The notes under the pieces: model-generated
Databases searched by the model: none
Told to the model about the DNA's origin: nothing
The model's input: the letters and a program-made list of their open reading frames with translations, nothing else
Origin: Pseudomonas sp. GD04019
Lineage (GTDB): Bacteria > Pseudomonadota > Gammaproteobacteria > Pseudomonadales > Pseudomonadaceae
Length of the DNA: 64,000 nucleotides
Assembly: GCF_029837695.1 (NCBI RefSeq)
Contig: NZ_JAOEEA010000002.1
Location: 372,001 to 436,000, forward strand
Direction: 5' to 3'
Shown: in pieces, positions 15,837 through 23,603 of the stretch
How the letters are laid out: each line of letters opens with the position of its first letter
How positions within the stretch are numbered: the stretch's first letter is position 1
Program-made: the position numbers and the translations under genes

Positions 15837-16381
15837 GGTCTTTCTCCTGACAAAAGAGGTTTGCTGTTCACACCGCACACCGGATTTCTAGATTCGGAGC
15901 CCAGCCTTTCGGCTGTTTGGTGCGGTCGGCACGAGGAACCCGGTTGGCCCTGTTGCCACCGTCTTTCCTGAGTTCATCGCCCGCGCCCAAAGGAGCGCGC
16001 GGACGGGGGCCGTCAAGGAGCCAAGCGCAGGGTTGGTGCGGCCCGCAGGCGCAGCCGAGGACACGGCCCTGCGCGCCTTGACGGCACACGGTCGCGGGCT
16101 ACGGTCGCGGGTAAGGTGATGAAGTCAGGGGAGACGGCTGGACAAGGCAACGGCCATCCCTTTGTGCTGACCGCACGCAAGCGAAGCGCGCAGGCCCGAA
16201 GCTGGAAGCCGGGCCGTAGGCGTCAGCGATGCGGAAGGCTGGCGAAGCCAGTCCCGCCAGGGATGAGCGACTAGCGAACCTGGAGCAGCGCGATCCGCGA
16301 AGCGGAGACGCAAGAGGACTCTTCGTTTACCATTTGTTTCGCAAGCAAATGATGGGAAAGCAAGAACACGGAGATATAGAG
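15837..16381. other. Gene-free spacer with nested inverted repeat and ICE extragenic element
   Basis: Two inverted repeats are nested: outer arms GCCGTCAAGG/CCTTGACGGC (16009-16018 and 16076-16085) and inner arms GCGCAGGG/CCCTGCGC (16025-16032 and 16067-16074). At 16185-16239 lies a copy of an extragenic element that recurs at 19454. Just before the AAA gene is CATTTG-N9-CAAATG (16331-16336 and 16346-16351), a possible operator. No gene is supported. Confidence 0.5.
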
Positions 16382-18685
16382 ATGATTGTCTGCATCAACC
16401 GCCTCAAACAGTTCGGAATCTTCAGCGACTTCAATGGAACGAAGATCCAAAAGTTCGGCCGGTACAACCTGGTCTATGGTTGGAATGGAACAGGCAAGTC
16501 AACGTTATCGAATCTATTCTCTTGCTTTGAGCTTCGCTCGATGGTTCCCCGCTTCAGCACGGGCCAATTTTCAGTAGTTCTGGAGGATGGCTCAACGATC
16601 ACGGAATCCACACTCCACTCATCCCAATTGAATATTCATGTTTTCAATCAACGCTTCGTGCATGAGAACATTGATTGGGACAAATCCGTAAAGAGCATCC
16701 TTCTTATTGCGAAAGAGAAGATTGATGACTTGCAGAAGCTGGAGAAGCTGAAGAGCGAGCTTCAGTCGAAAAAGAAGGCTCACGACGACAAGCAAAGCGA
16801 TATCAAGAAGCAGCGTGAGGCATTAGAGAAGTTCCTGACCAATGCTGCCAAGAAAATGAAGCTTGGACTTCAGGCGATTGATACGAGCGACAGTTATTAC
16901 TTGAATTACGACCGCCGCAAGCTCTTCAACTTCATACAGAATAACGGCGAGACAATTATCAAGGCGGAGTCGGTTCTTCCAGATGAGAGGGTTATCGACC
17001 TTACGAATGCCGCCAAGCCAGATCAGCTTCCAAGCATTGCTTTCGCCTCAACGGCCATTGAGCCGGACTACTTTAAGAAAGCGGCGGGCCGCATCAGAGA
17101 TTTGATTGGGACTACGGCGGTCAATCAAGCAATCCAGCGGCTGACCGATAACCCGGAAATCCGCGAATGGGTTCAAGCAGGCTTGGAAATCCATAAAAAC
17201 CACGACTCGCAATCCTGCGAGTTCTGCGGCTCTCCGTTCGCCCAGCTTCGTGCCGAGGCGCTTGCTGCCCACTTCAGCAAGGAGTTCACGGAGTTTCAGA
17301 GCCGACTTCAGAACGCGGCGACATGGATTGAATCTCAAGGCGCTCCAGCTAATCAGTTTCCCGCATCGACCGAGTTTTATAAAGAACTATCGGCCGAGGC
17401 AGAGAAGCTTCAAAAGGACTACGCAACTGCTGCTGAAAAGATCGACCAGCAAATCGACGCCTGGCGGGAAGCCCTGAAGGCCAAGATCACAGACCCTGGG
17501 AAGACAGACATTCAGATCTCGGATGTGGTTGAAGACGATGTCACCAATTTCAATGACATCCTGAAATCGATTGTTGCTCTCGTTGGAAAGCACAACAATA
17601 AGACTTCAAATTTCAAATCTGAGACCTCAAAAAGCAAGGTGGCACTGGAGCTTCACTTTGCTGCGGCTGAGGTGCAAGAGTTTGACTATGCTGGAAGTGA
17701 GAAGAAGTGCAATGACCTTGAGTCAGAAGCAAAGAACGACCATAAGGAAATTGAAAAAATTAGTCTAGAGGTCGGAGCCATAGAAGCGGCGCTCTCGAAT
17801 GAAACGGTCGGGGCAAAGGAGTTCAATGACATCCTGCATCGCTTCATTGGCCGCTCTGAGCTTTGCCTGAACTTCAATCAGAAGAAGAAAGGCTATGAGA
17901 TCATCAGAAACGGGGTTGGTGAGCACGATGGGAATTTGAGCGAAGGTGAGAAAACTGCGATTGCATTTGTCTATTTCATCACGAAGCTCAAAGAAAATGG
18001 AAATAACATCAAGGATACGATCGTCGTCGTTGACGATCCGGTCTCAAGCTTTGATTCTAATCACTTGTTTCACGCCTACTCGTTTTTGAGAACGCAATGC
18101 ACTGAAGCCAAGCAACTTTTTGTGCTGACTCACAACTTCACTTACTTTAAGCTAGTGAGAGACTGGTTCACTGGCACCAATAGGAATCGAGTCAAAAAAG
18201 GCAACGCCGAGAATTGCTTCTTTTATCGCCTGGATGCGCCACCTGGCTCCCCTCGTCACTCCCTACTTGTGGATGCCGACGACTCACTCAAGAACTACGG
18301 TTCCGAGTACCACTATATCTTCAAGAAGCTCTACGAATATAGGGCGCACACAACACTCAATCGAGATGAGGCGTTCTTGACCGCCAACCTCGCCCGAAAG
18401 CTTGTTGAATCGTTTTTCACCTTCAAATATCCAAGGCGTCGAAGCGACATTAGTCAATTGATGGAGGCTGGCCTAAAAGATTGCACCATCACGACACCAG
18501 AGCTTAAAGAAAAAATCTACCGCTTTATCAATAAGTATTCACATAGCGACGTTATTGAGATAACAGAGGAATCCGCAGAAAACTTGGCAGGCGAAAGCCA
18601 CAGCGTCATCGGGAACATCTTCCAGTGGCTGGAAGAGGTGGACAAGAAACATTACGACGAGATGATTCAGGTTGCGACGGCCTGA
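16382..18685 (+). CDS. AAA_13-family ATPase with zinc-hook motif; candidate RloC/PrrC-like anticodon nuclease
   Basis: A 767-residue ABC-type ATPase of the AAA_13 group. Walker A GWNGTGKST spans 33-41, an ABC-like signature LSEGEKTAIAF precedes Walker B TIVVVDDP (546-553), and two long coiled coils surround a CEFC motif (Cys279, Cys282) like the zinc hook of RloC and Rad50. The C-terminal part carries R672-x3-E676 and H721 (in YSHSD), the pattern known for the tRNA anticodon nucleases PrrC and RloC. The ATG at 16382 has GGAG eight bases upstream. The gene runs opposite to its neighbours and is clearly less GC-rich, so it is probably acquired cargo. Nuclease activity is inferred; an ATPase without it is the alternative. 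Confidence 0.8.
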   Translation: MIVCINRLKQFGIFSDFNGTKIQKFGRYNLVYGWNGTGKSTLSNLFSCFELRSMVPRFSTGQFSVVLEDGSTITESTLHSSQLNIHVFNQRFVHENIDWDKSVKSILLIAKEKIDDLQKLEKLKSELQSKKKAHDDKQSDIKKQREALEKFLTNAAKKMKLGLQAIDTSDSYYLNYDRRKLFNFIQNNGETIIKAESVLPDERVIDLTNAAKPDQLPSIAFASTAIEPDYFKKAAGRIRDLIGTTAVNQAIQRLTDNPEIREWVQAGLEIHKNHDSQSCEFCGSPFAQLRAEALAAHFSKEFTEFQSRLQNAATWIESQGAPANQFPASTEFYKELSAEAEKLQKDYATAAEKIDQQIDAWREALKAKITDPGKTDIQISDVVEDDVTNFNDILKSIVALVGKHNNKTSNFKSETSKSKVALELHFAAAEVQEFDYAGSEKKCNDLESEAKNDHKEIEKISLEVGAIEAALSNETVGAKEFNDILHRFIGRSELCLNFNQKKKGYEIIRNGVGEHDGNLSEGEKTAIAFVYFITKLKENGNNIKDTIVVVDDPVSSFDSNHLFHAYSFLRTQCTEAKQLFVLTHNFTYFKLVRDWFTGTNRNRVKKGNAENCFFYRLDAPPGSPRHSLLVDADDSLKNYGSEYHYIFKKLYEYRAHTTLNRDEAFLTANLARKLVESFFTFKYPRRRSDISQLMEAGLKDCTITTPELKEKIYRFINKYSHSDVIEITEESAENLAGESHSVIGNIFQWLEEVDKKHYDEMIQVATA

Positions 18686-18751
18686 GCATCAGGCCGCGAG
18701 GGCCATAGCTATGCCACCAGGCGCAGCAAAAAGGGGCCGAAGCCCCTTGGG

Positions 18752-19261
18752 CTAGATCAGCCCATGCTCGGCGAACGATGCCGTTTCGTTGCCCGCAACG
18801 ATGATGTGATCGAGCACGCGCACGTCCACCAGACCCAACGCTTCCTTGAGCCGCTGGGTCAGCGCCCGGTCAGCCGCGCTCGGCTCGGGGTTTCCGCTCG
18901 GATGGTTGTGCGAAACGACGACCGCCGCCGCATTGAGCCGCAGCGCCTCCTTGACCACTTCGCGCGGATACACCGACGCACCGTCAATAGTGCCGTGGAA
19001 CATCTCCCTGTATTCGATCAGACGATGGCGCGTATCCATGAACAGCACTACGAACACCTCATGCTCGAAGCTGGCCAACTTTGTACGCAAGTATTCCTTG
19101 ACCGCCGCCGGCGAAGTGAACTCTGCTCCGCGCCGCATTTTCCGGTCAATGACCTGGCGCGCAGCTTCCAGAATGTCGTCGGCCGATGCCGGTAGATAGC
19201 GCCCGTGCGCGTCGCGCACCAGCAGACAGGAATCGAACGAGGGAAAGGACAGTTGCGACAT
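18752..19261 (-). CDS. radC: RadC-like JAB-domain protein
   Basis: A 169-residue protein consisting of the JAB/MPN metalloprotease-like domain of RadC; the N-terminal helix-hairpin-helix part of chromosomal RadC is missing, as usual in ICE copies. The zinc motif is intact: Glu68, His118 and His120 in SHNHPSG, and Asp131. It would be expected to bind zinc; what it acts on is unknown, and DNA repair has not been established for the family. The ATG at 19261 has GGAG eight bases upstream. It is a marker gene of the Tn4371-like integrase-proximal region. Confidence 0.92.
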   Translation of the reverse strand: MSQLSFPSFDSCLLVRDAHGRYLPASADDILEAARQVIDRKMRRGAEFTSPAAVKEYLRTKLASFEHEVFVVLFMDTRHRLIEYREMFHGTIDGASVYPREVVKEALRLNAAAVVVSHNHPSGNPEPSAADRALTQRLKEALGLVDVRVLDHIIVAGNETASFAEHGLI

Positions 19262-19612
19262 GATCGTGCTCCGGTTGCTCGGGCGGAATTGCCCGGAACC
19301 GGCGGCAGCACGGCGCAGCGCAAGCAGTCAGGGGTCGCAGACGGCCGCCAGGACGCAAGCGCGCATGGCGCGCGCCGCCCTTGACGGCGAGAACGCCGTG
19401 ATACGGTGAAGGGAACAGCAAGACCGCCCACACCCGCCCACTGCACAGAGTCGATTTTTGGCAAGCGGAGCGCGCAGGCCCGGATCAACGAGCCGGGACG
19501 GAGGCGTCAGTGATGGAAGCCCGACAGGGGCGAGACTCGCGCAGCGAAGCTCGATGCGCAGCACGACAGCGCGACGGCGGCACGCCGGGACGCCCGACTG
19601 CTTGGGACAGGA
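19262..19612. other. Gene-free spacer containing an ICE extragenic element copy
   Basis: No gene is supported. The stretch at about 19454-19510 is a close match to 16185-16239: both run AAGCG[A/G]AGCGCGCAGGCCCG and later share GGCGTCAG and GATG at the same distance. The remainder is Arg-codon-rich in all frames. Confidence 0.5.
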
Positions 19613-20677
19613 CTACTCGTTGTCCGTCTTGCGCTGCTCGATTTGCAACTGCGCCCGTTGCGTTGCCTGTTGCAGCCGCTCCACCAGCACGCCCCTCGGC
19701 GGCAAGGCGGTCAGATACTCGGCAACGTGGATGCCGGACTTGTCCAGCTCCAGCAATTCGATCTGCTCGCGCTTCTTGCCGGTGCAAAGGATGATCCCGA
19801 GCGGCGAGGCTTCCTCCGGCTCCCGTTCGTGCTTGTCTAGCCACCGAAGGTAAAGCTCCATCTGCCCTTTGTAGGCCGCCTTGAAGTCACCTACCTTCAA
19901 CTCCACCGCAACCAGCCGCCGCAGCTTGCGGTTGTAGAACAGAAGGTCAAGGTGGAAATCCTCGTCGTCGATCGGAATGCGCTTCTGCCGGGCGACGAAT
20001 GAGAAGCCCGCGCCCAGCTCCAGCAGGAAGGACTCCATTTCACGGATGATCGCCGCTTCCAAGTCGCCTTCCTGCCAAGTGTCCCGCAGGCCCAGGAAGT
20101 CGAGGATGTACGGGTCGCGCATGACCAGGGCCGGCGACATGCGCTGCGCATCGCGCAGGGTCGCCAACTCCTGCGCTATGGTTTCTTCCGGCTTTTGGGA
20201 AAGCGCCGTGCGCTCGTACAGCATCGAGTCGATACGCTCGCGCAGCGTCCGCACGCTCCAGCGTTGGGTGCTGGCCATCTGTGCGTAGTAGTCCCGCTGG
20301 AGCGGGTCTTTCAGCGGCATCAGGGCGATGAAGTGCGTCCAGCTCAATTCTCGTATCAGTGATACGAGAATTCGCTCGTCGGGGAAGGTGGCGGCGAACT
20401 GCACCATGCGGCGCAAGTTCTGCTCTGCAAAGCTGCTGCCGTACTCCTCCACCAACTGCGCAGCCAAGGTGGGCAGAACTTCCTTGCCGTAGGCGCCCCG
20501 GCGCCTGTCCAAGACCTGCGTGTGGATGCGTTGGCCGATGCGCCAGTAGAGCATCGTAAGCTCGCTATTCACCGTCGAGGCGGCGCGCAAGCGCGCCGCC
20601 TCGATCAGTGCCCGAATGTCGCCCAGCAGCGCCGCGGGCGCTGCGAGCGATGCTGCTGATGGCCGGCGCCCGTTCAT
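19613..20677 (-). CDS. DUF1016 (YhcG-type) PD-(D/E)XK nuclease family protein
   Basis: A 354-residue protein with the N-terminal DUF1016 helical domain (NSELTMLYWRIGQRI, RRMVQFAATFPDE, LSWTHF) and a C-terminal PD-(D/E)XK nuclease-like domain. The likely catalytic residues are in DEDFHLDLLFY and VAVELKVGDFK. The family is widespread in mobile elements and near restriction systems, but no exact role is proven. Its ATG overlaps the integrase stop by 4 bp (20674-20677), so it is translated together with the integrase. A perfect 27-bp palindrome lies in its coding sequence at 20346-20372. Confidence 0.88.
   Translation of the reverse strand: MNGRRPSAASLAAPAALLGDIRALIEAARLRAASTVNSELTMLYWRIGQRIHTQVLDRRRGAYGKEVLPTLAAQLVEEYGSSFAEQNLRRMVQFAATFPDERILVSLIRELSWTHFIALMPLKDPLQRDYYAQMASTQRWSVRTLRERIDSMLYERTALSQKPEETIAQELATLRDAQRMSPALVMRDPYILDFLGLRDTWQEGDLEAAIIREMESFLLELGAGFSFVARQKRIPIDDEDFHLDLLFYNRKLRRLVAVELKVGDFKAAYKGQMELYLRWLDKHEREPEEASPLGIILCTGKKREQIELLELDKSGIHVAEYLTALPPRGVLVERLQQATQRAQLQIEQRKTDNE
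20346..20372. repeat. Perfect 27-bp palindrome inside the DUF1016 gene
   Basis: Two 13-base arms, AATTCTCGTATCA and TGATACGAGAATT, are separated by a single G. It encodes the conserved stretch RILVSLIREL, so amino-acid constraint explains part but not all of the symmetry. It could be a binding site or an mRNA hairpin. Confidence 0.85.
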
Positions 20678-21873
20678 GCCACCGCCTCCGCAAGCTGCCG
20701 CGCGCCCGTGATGGCTTGGCGGCGGCTGGCCACCAGCTCGGCCGCCTCGCGCACCGGCTTGTCCTCGGTGTGGACGTAGTGCATGAACATCGCCACGGTC
20801 TTGTGGCCCGTCAGCTTCATTCCCACTTTGGTCGGCACACCGGAATTGGCAATGTCGGTGGTCGAGCGATGACGGATGCCGTGCGTGCCTACGTGCGGCA
20901 CGCTGGCGGCCTTGAGCGTCCGGCACCAGCCGCCATAGTGCTCGCCAAAGGTCAGGTGCTTGGCCGGGTCGTTCGGCGACGGCAGGACGTAAGGGCAGCC
21001 TTCCAGACGCGGCGCCGTCGAAAGCAGCCGATAGGCTTCCTCGCTCATGGGCTTGGAAATGCCGCCAACCTTGCTGTCGGGCCACACCACGCGCCGGTTC
21101 TCGAAGTCCAGCCAGCTCCATTCGAGCGGGCAGATTTCGGAGCGCCGCGCCGCAAACTCGAATTGCAGCCGGATCGCCAACGGGATGACGTAGTTCTCCA
21201 GCCCCTCCGCCTCCAGTTTCTCCAACTGGCGGAAGATCCGCACCATTTCCTCGTCCACGATGAGCCGGGTTTCCTTGCCCGGCGGGTACATCGGGACGTG
21301 GCGGCACGGATTCGTGCCGTCCGGGCGGAAGCCCCAGACTTCGGCCAAGTTGAACATCTTGCGCAGCACGCCGAAGGTCTTGTTGGCCTCGGTCGGCTTG
21401 TAGGCCAGCTTTTCCATGAGCCCCGCAATGTCGGGCCGCTTCACGTCATGCACCTTCTTGCGGCCCAGCAGCGGGATGATGTTGCGGTCGATGACGCCCT
21501 GGTAGCCGTCCTGCGTGCTGACCTTGTTGCGCTTCTTGGAGTAGTCCTCCATGAACTTTTTGCACAACTCGGCCATCGTGGGCGCCTTGCGCGCCTCGGC
21601 CTTGGCACCGCCGGGATCACCACCCCGGCGAACCTCGGCCAGCCAGTCCTGCGCTTTGACCCGCGCCTGTTCGACGGTTAGCTCCCCGTAGAGTCCCAGC
21701 GAGGGCTTGCGGGGCTGGCCAGAGTTCGTGCGGTACTGGAGCATGAACACCCGGCGTCCCGTCGAGGTAATCTTGCAAAGGAAGCCGGGCACGACGGTAT
21801 CCCGTAGTTCGATGTCCTTCGCCTGGGGTTGCGCCGACTCTACGGCGGTCTTGGTGAGCTTGATCTTTGCCAT
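20674..21873 (-). CDS. int: Site-specific tyrosine recombinase (ICE integrase)
   Basis: A 399-residue phage-type integrase that inserts and excises the ICE. The N-terminal arm-binding domain (DUF4102-like, residues 1-85) is followed by a SAM-like core domain (about 98-180) and the catalytic domain with Arg244 (AARRSE), His331 and Arg334 (HGIRH), His357 (TGHKT) and nucleophile Tyr366 (MHYVH). All are intact, so it should be active. The ATG at 21873 has AAGGAGT. It lies beside the chromosomal boundary, as ICE integrases do, and is coupled to the DUF1016 gene. Confidence 0.95.
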   Translation of the reverse strand: MAKIKLTKTAVESAQPQAKDIELRDTVVPGFLCKITSTGRRVFMLQYRTNSGQPRKPSLGLYGELTVEQARVKAQDWLAEVRRGGDPGGAKAEARKAPTMAELCKKFMEDYSKKRNKVSTQDGYQGVIDRNIIPLLGRKKVHDVKRPDIAGLMEKLAYKPTEANKTFGVLRKMFNLAEVWGFRPDGTNPCRHVPMYPPGKETRLIVDEEMVRIFRQLEKLEAEGLENYVIPLAIRLQFEFAARRSEICPLEWSWLDFENRRVVWPDSKVGGISKPMSEEAYRLLSTAPRLEGCPYVLPSPNDPAKHLTFGEHYGGWCRTLKAASVPHVGTHGIRHRSTTDIANSGVPTKVGMKLTGHKTVAMFMHYVHTEDKPVREAAELVASRRQAITGARQLAEAVA

Positions 21874-22050
21874 GATGACTCCTTGGAACGACCCGGATTC
21901 CAGGAGCCAGATAGGAGCGGCGCGAGGGAGAACCGGGTCAAGTTTCAGAAAGCACCGGCATATGATGGAAGCGCGTAAGCTATTGATAAACCTGCTGTAT
22001 CGGGCTACGTCGCAGTCCAGCGAACTACCGGGCTGGAGTCATCGTGAAAC
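21874..22050. other. Integrase leader and ICE-chromosome junction region
   Basis: Should contain the integrase promoter and probably one attachment site. No tRNA gene is present, so integration is not at a tRNA 3' end. The sequence GATGACTCC occurs on the plus strand at 21874-21882 and on the minus strand at 22043-22035, forming a distant inverted pair. An exact att site cannot be fixed without the other ICE end. Confidence 0.35.
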
Positions 22051-22079
22051 AAAAAAGCCCGCGTCGAGCGGGCTTTTTT
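22051..22079 (-). terminator. Bidirectional-looking rho-independent terminator after rhlB
   Basis: Stem GCCCGC (22057-22062), loop GTCGA, stem GCGGGC (22068-22073), flanked by six A and six T. It lies 12 bases beyond the rhlB stop. The T tract plus following bases reads TTTTTTAT (22074-22081), one base from the TTTTTCAT insertion site reported for Tn4371-like ICEs. Confidence 0.85.
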
Positions 22080-22091
22080 ATGGGCTGCCGG

Positions 22092-23516
22092 TCAGTGCTT
22101 GCGCGGCACCGGCTTGAGCAGCTCTTCCGGCGGCATCTCGCAATTGATCTTGCGGCCGAGCAGCTCTTCGATCGGCGGCAGGGCGAAGGCGTCGTCCTCA
22201 CCGGCGAAGCTGATCGAGGTGCCGCTGGCGCCGGCGCGGCCGGTTCGGCCGATGCGGTGCACGTAGTCGTCCGGCACTTCCGGCAGGGTGAAGTTGATCA
22301 CGTGGCTGATGCCGTCGACGTGGATGCCACGGCCGGCCACGTCGGTGGCGACCATCACGCGGATCTTGCCTTCGCGGAAGCCTTCCAGGGTCTTGATCCG
22401 CTTGTGCTGCGGCACATCGCCGGACATCTGCGCGGCGCTGACGCCGTCGCGGATCAGTTTCTCCTCGATGCGGCGCACCTCGTCGCGGCGGTTGGCGAAC
22501 ACCATCACCCGCTGCCAGTCATTCTGCGTCACCAGGTTGTACAGCAGCTTGTACTTGTCCTGGCTGGACACGGCGTAGACGTGCTGCTCGACGGTGTCGC
22601 TGGCGACGTTTTCCGGCTCGATCTCGACAATGGCCGGGTTCACCGTCCACTGCCGCGCCAGGTTCATCACGTCCTCGGTGAAGGTCGCGGAGAAGAGCAG
22701 GGTCTGGCGGTCGCCCTTCATCGGGGTCTGGCGGATGATCTGACGGACCTGCGGGATGAAGCCCATGTCGAGCATGCGGTCGGCTTCGTCCAGCACCATC
22801 ACCTCGACCATGTCCAGGTGCACTTCGCCGCGCTGGTTGAAGTCCAGCAGGCGGCCTGGAGTGGCGACGAGGATGTCGCAGTAGCGCGATTCCAGCTGCT
22901 TGAGCTGCTTGTCGAAGTCCATGCCGCCGACGAACTGCATGACGTTGAGGCCGGTATACTTGGTCAGGGCCTCGGCATCCTTGGCGATCTGCACCACCAG
23001 CTCGCGGGTCGGCGCGATGATCAGCGCGCGCGGCTCGCCCATGTAGCGCTCTTTCGGCGGCTGGGTCTGCAGCAGCTGGGTGATGGTGGAGATGAGGAAG
23101 GCGGCGGTCTTGCCGGTACCGGTCTGGGCGCGGCCGATGGCGTCCTTGCCCTTCAGGGTGTGACCGAGGACCTGGGCCTGGATCGGCGTGCAATAAGGGA
23201 AGCCGAGGTCGTGAATGGCGTGCATCAGCTCAGGCGCCAGGCGGAAGTCGTGGAAGCGGGTCTTGCCTTCGGCGGGCTCGACCACGAAGTCTTCCAGCTT
23301 CCAGGTGTCCACCGGTTTGGCCGGGCGCTCGCGGCGCGGCTTGTCGGCACGCGGCTTCTTGGCTTCGCGCGGCGCTTTGGCTTCGGCATCCGCCTTCGGT
23401 TGCGGATGGCGCGGGGCGCTCGGTTTGGCGGGGACGCTGGGAGTGCTGGCGGGAGTAACGCTGGCGGGCTGTTCGGCTTCGCCCTTGCTGAAGATTTTCT
23501 TGAGTGCTTTGAGCAC
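22092..23516 (-). CDS. rhlB: ATP-dependent RNA helicase RhlB (DEAD box)
   Basis: A 474-residue DEAD-box helicase that unwinds structured RNA, in many proteobacteria with the RNase E degradosome. A basic, Pro/Lys/Ala-rich N-terminal extension (about 12-70) is characteristic of Pseudomonas RhlB. The helicase core has a Q motif ([11 protein letters not shown]), AQTGTGKT (130-137), PTREL, DEAD (243-246), SAT (276-278) and HRIGRTGR. The GTG at 23516 was chosen because it gives the N-terminus MLKALKKIF usual in the family; the longer frame adds unlikely residues. It is the first clearly chromosomal gene beside the ICE. Confidence 0.93.
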   Translation of the reverse strand: MLKALKKIFSKGEAEQPASVTPASTPSVPAKPSAPRHPQPKADAEAKAPREAKKPRADKPRRERPAKPVDTWKLEDFVVEPAEGKTRFHDFRLAPELMHAIHDLGFPYCTPIQAQVLGHTLKGKDAIGRAQTGTGKTAAFLISTITQLLQTQPPKERYMGEPRALIIAPTRELVVQIAKDAEALTKYTGLNVMQFVGGMDFDKQLKQLESRYCDILVATPGRLLDFNQRGEVHLDMVEVMVLDEADRMLDMGFIPQVRQIIRQTPMKGDRQTLLFSATFTEDVMNLARQWTVNPAIVEIEPENVASDTVEQHVYAVSSQDKYKLLYNLVTQNDWQRVMVFANRRDEVRRIEEKLIRDGVSAAQMSGDVPQHKRIKTLEGFREGKIRVMVATDVAGRGIHVDGISHVINFTLPEVPDDYVHRIGRTGRAGASGTSISFAGEDDAFALPPIEELLGRKINCEMPPEELLKPVPRKH

Positions 23517-23603
23517 GGCCGTCTCGTATTGGTCAAGGAATGAACGGCCGCCAGTGTAAAGCAAGAAGCCCGCGCGGCGAAGTGCCGCGCGGGCTGCGGC
23601 CGG

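Larger units (their letters stand above)
1..22080. mobile_element. Integrative and conjugative element, Tn4371-like, integrase-proximal half (left end outside window)
   Basis: Integrase, RadC, DUF932, ParB, DUF736, DUF2958, DUF2285, AlpA-like, RepA, ParA, DUF2840, TraF and DUF3363 relaxase genes follow one another on the minus strand. This is the order I know from Tn4371-like ICEs. The right boundary must lie between the integrase start (21873) and the rhlB stop (22092), because rhlB and everything after it are ordinary chromosomal genes. The left boundary, traG and the trb mating-pore genes are not in the window. Two cargo blocks differ in composition or orientation: the Mla-like operon (1-3079) and the AAA_13 gene (16382-18685). 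The exact att site is not determined. Confidence 0.88.

Noticed and set aside
21874-22050. Search for a tRNA or tmRNA gene as ICE attachment site
   Set aside because: No cloverleaf or tmRNA end is seen; the junction lies in a plain spacer beside a terminator.
22044-23543. Plus-strand open frame of 499 codons opposite rhlB
   Set aside because: It mirrors rhlB and crosses its terminator. It has no ribosome site and no recognisable domain.
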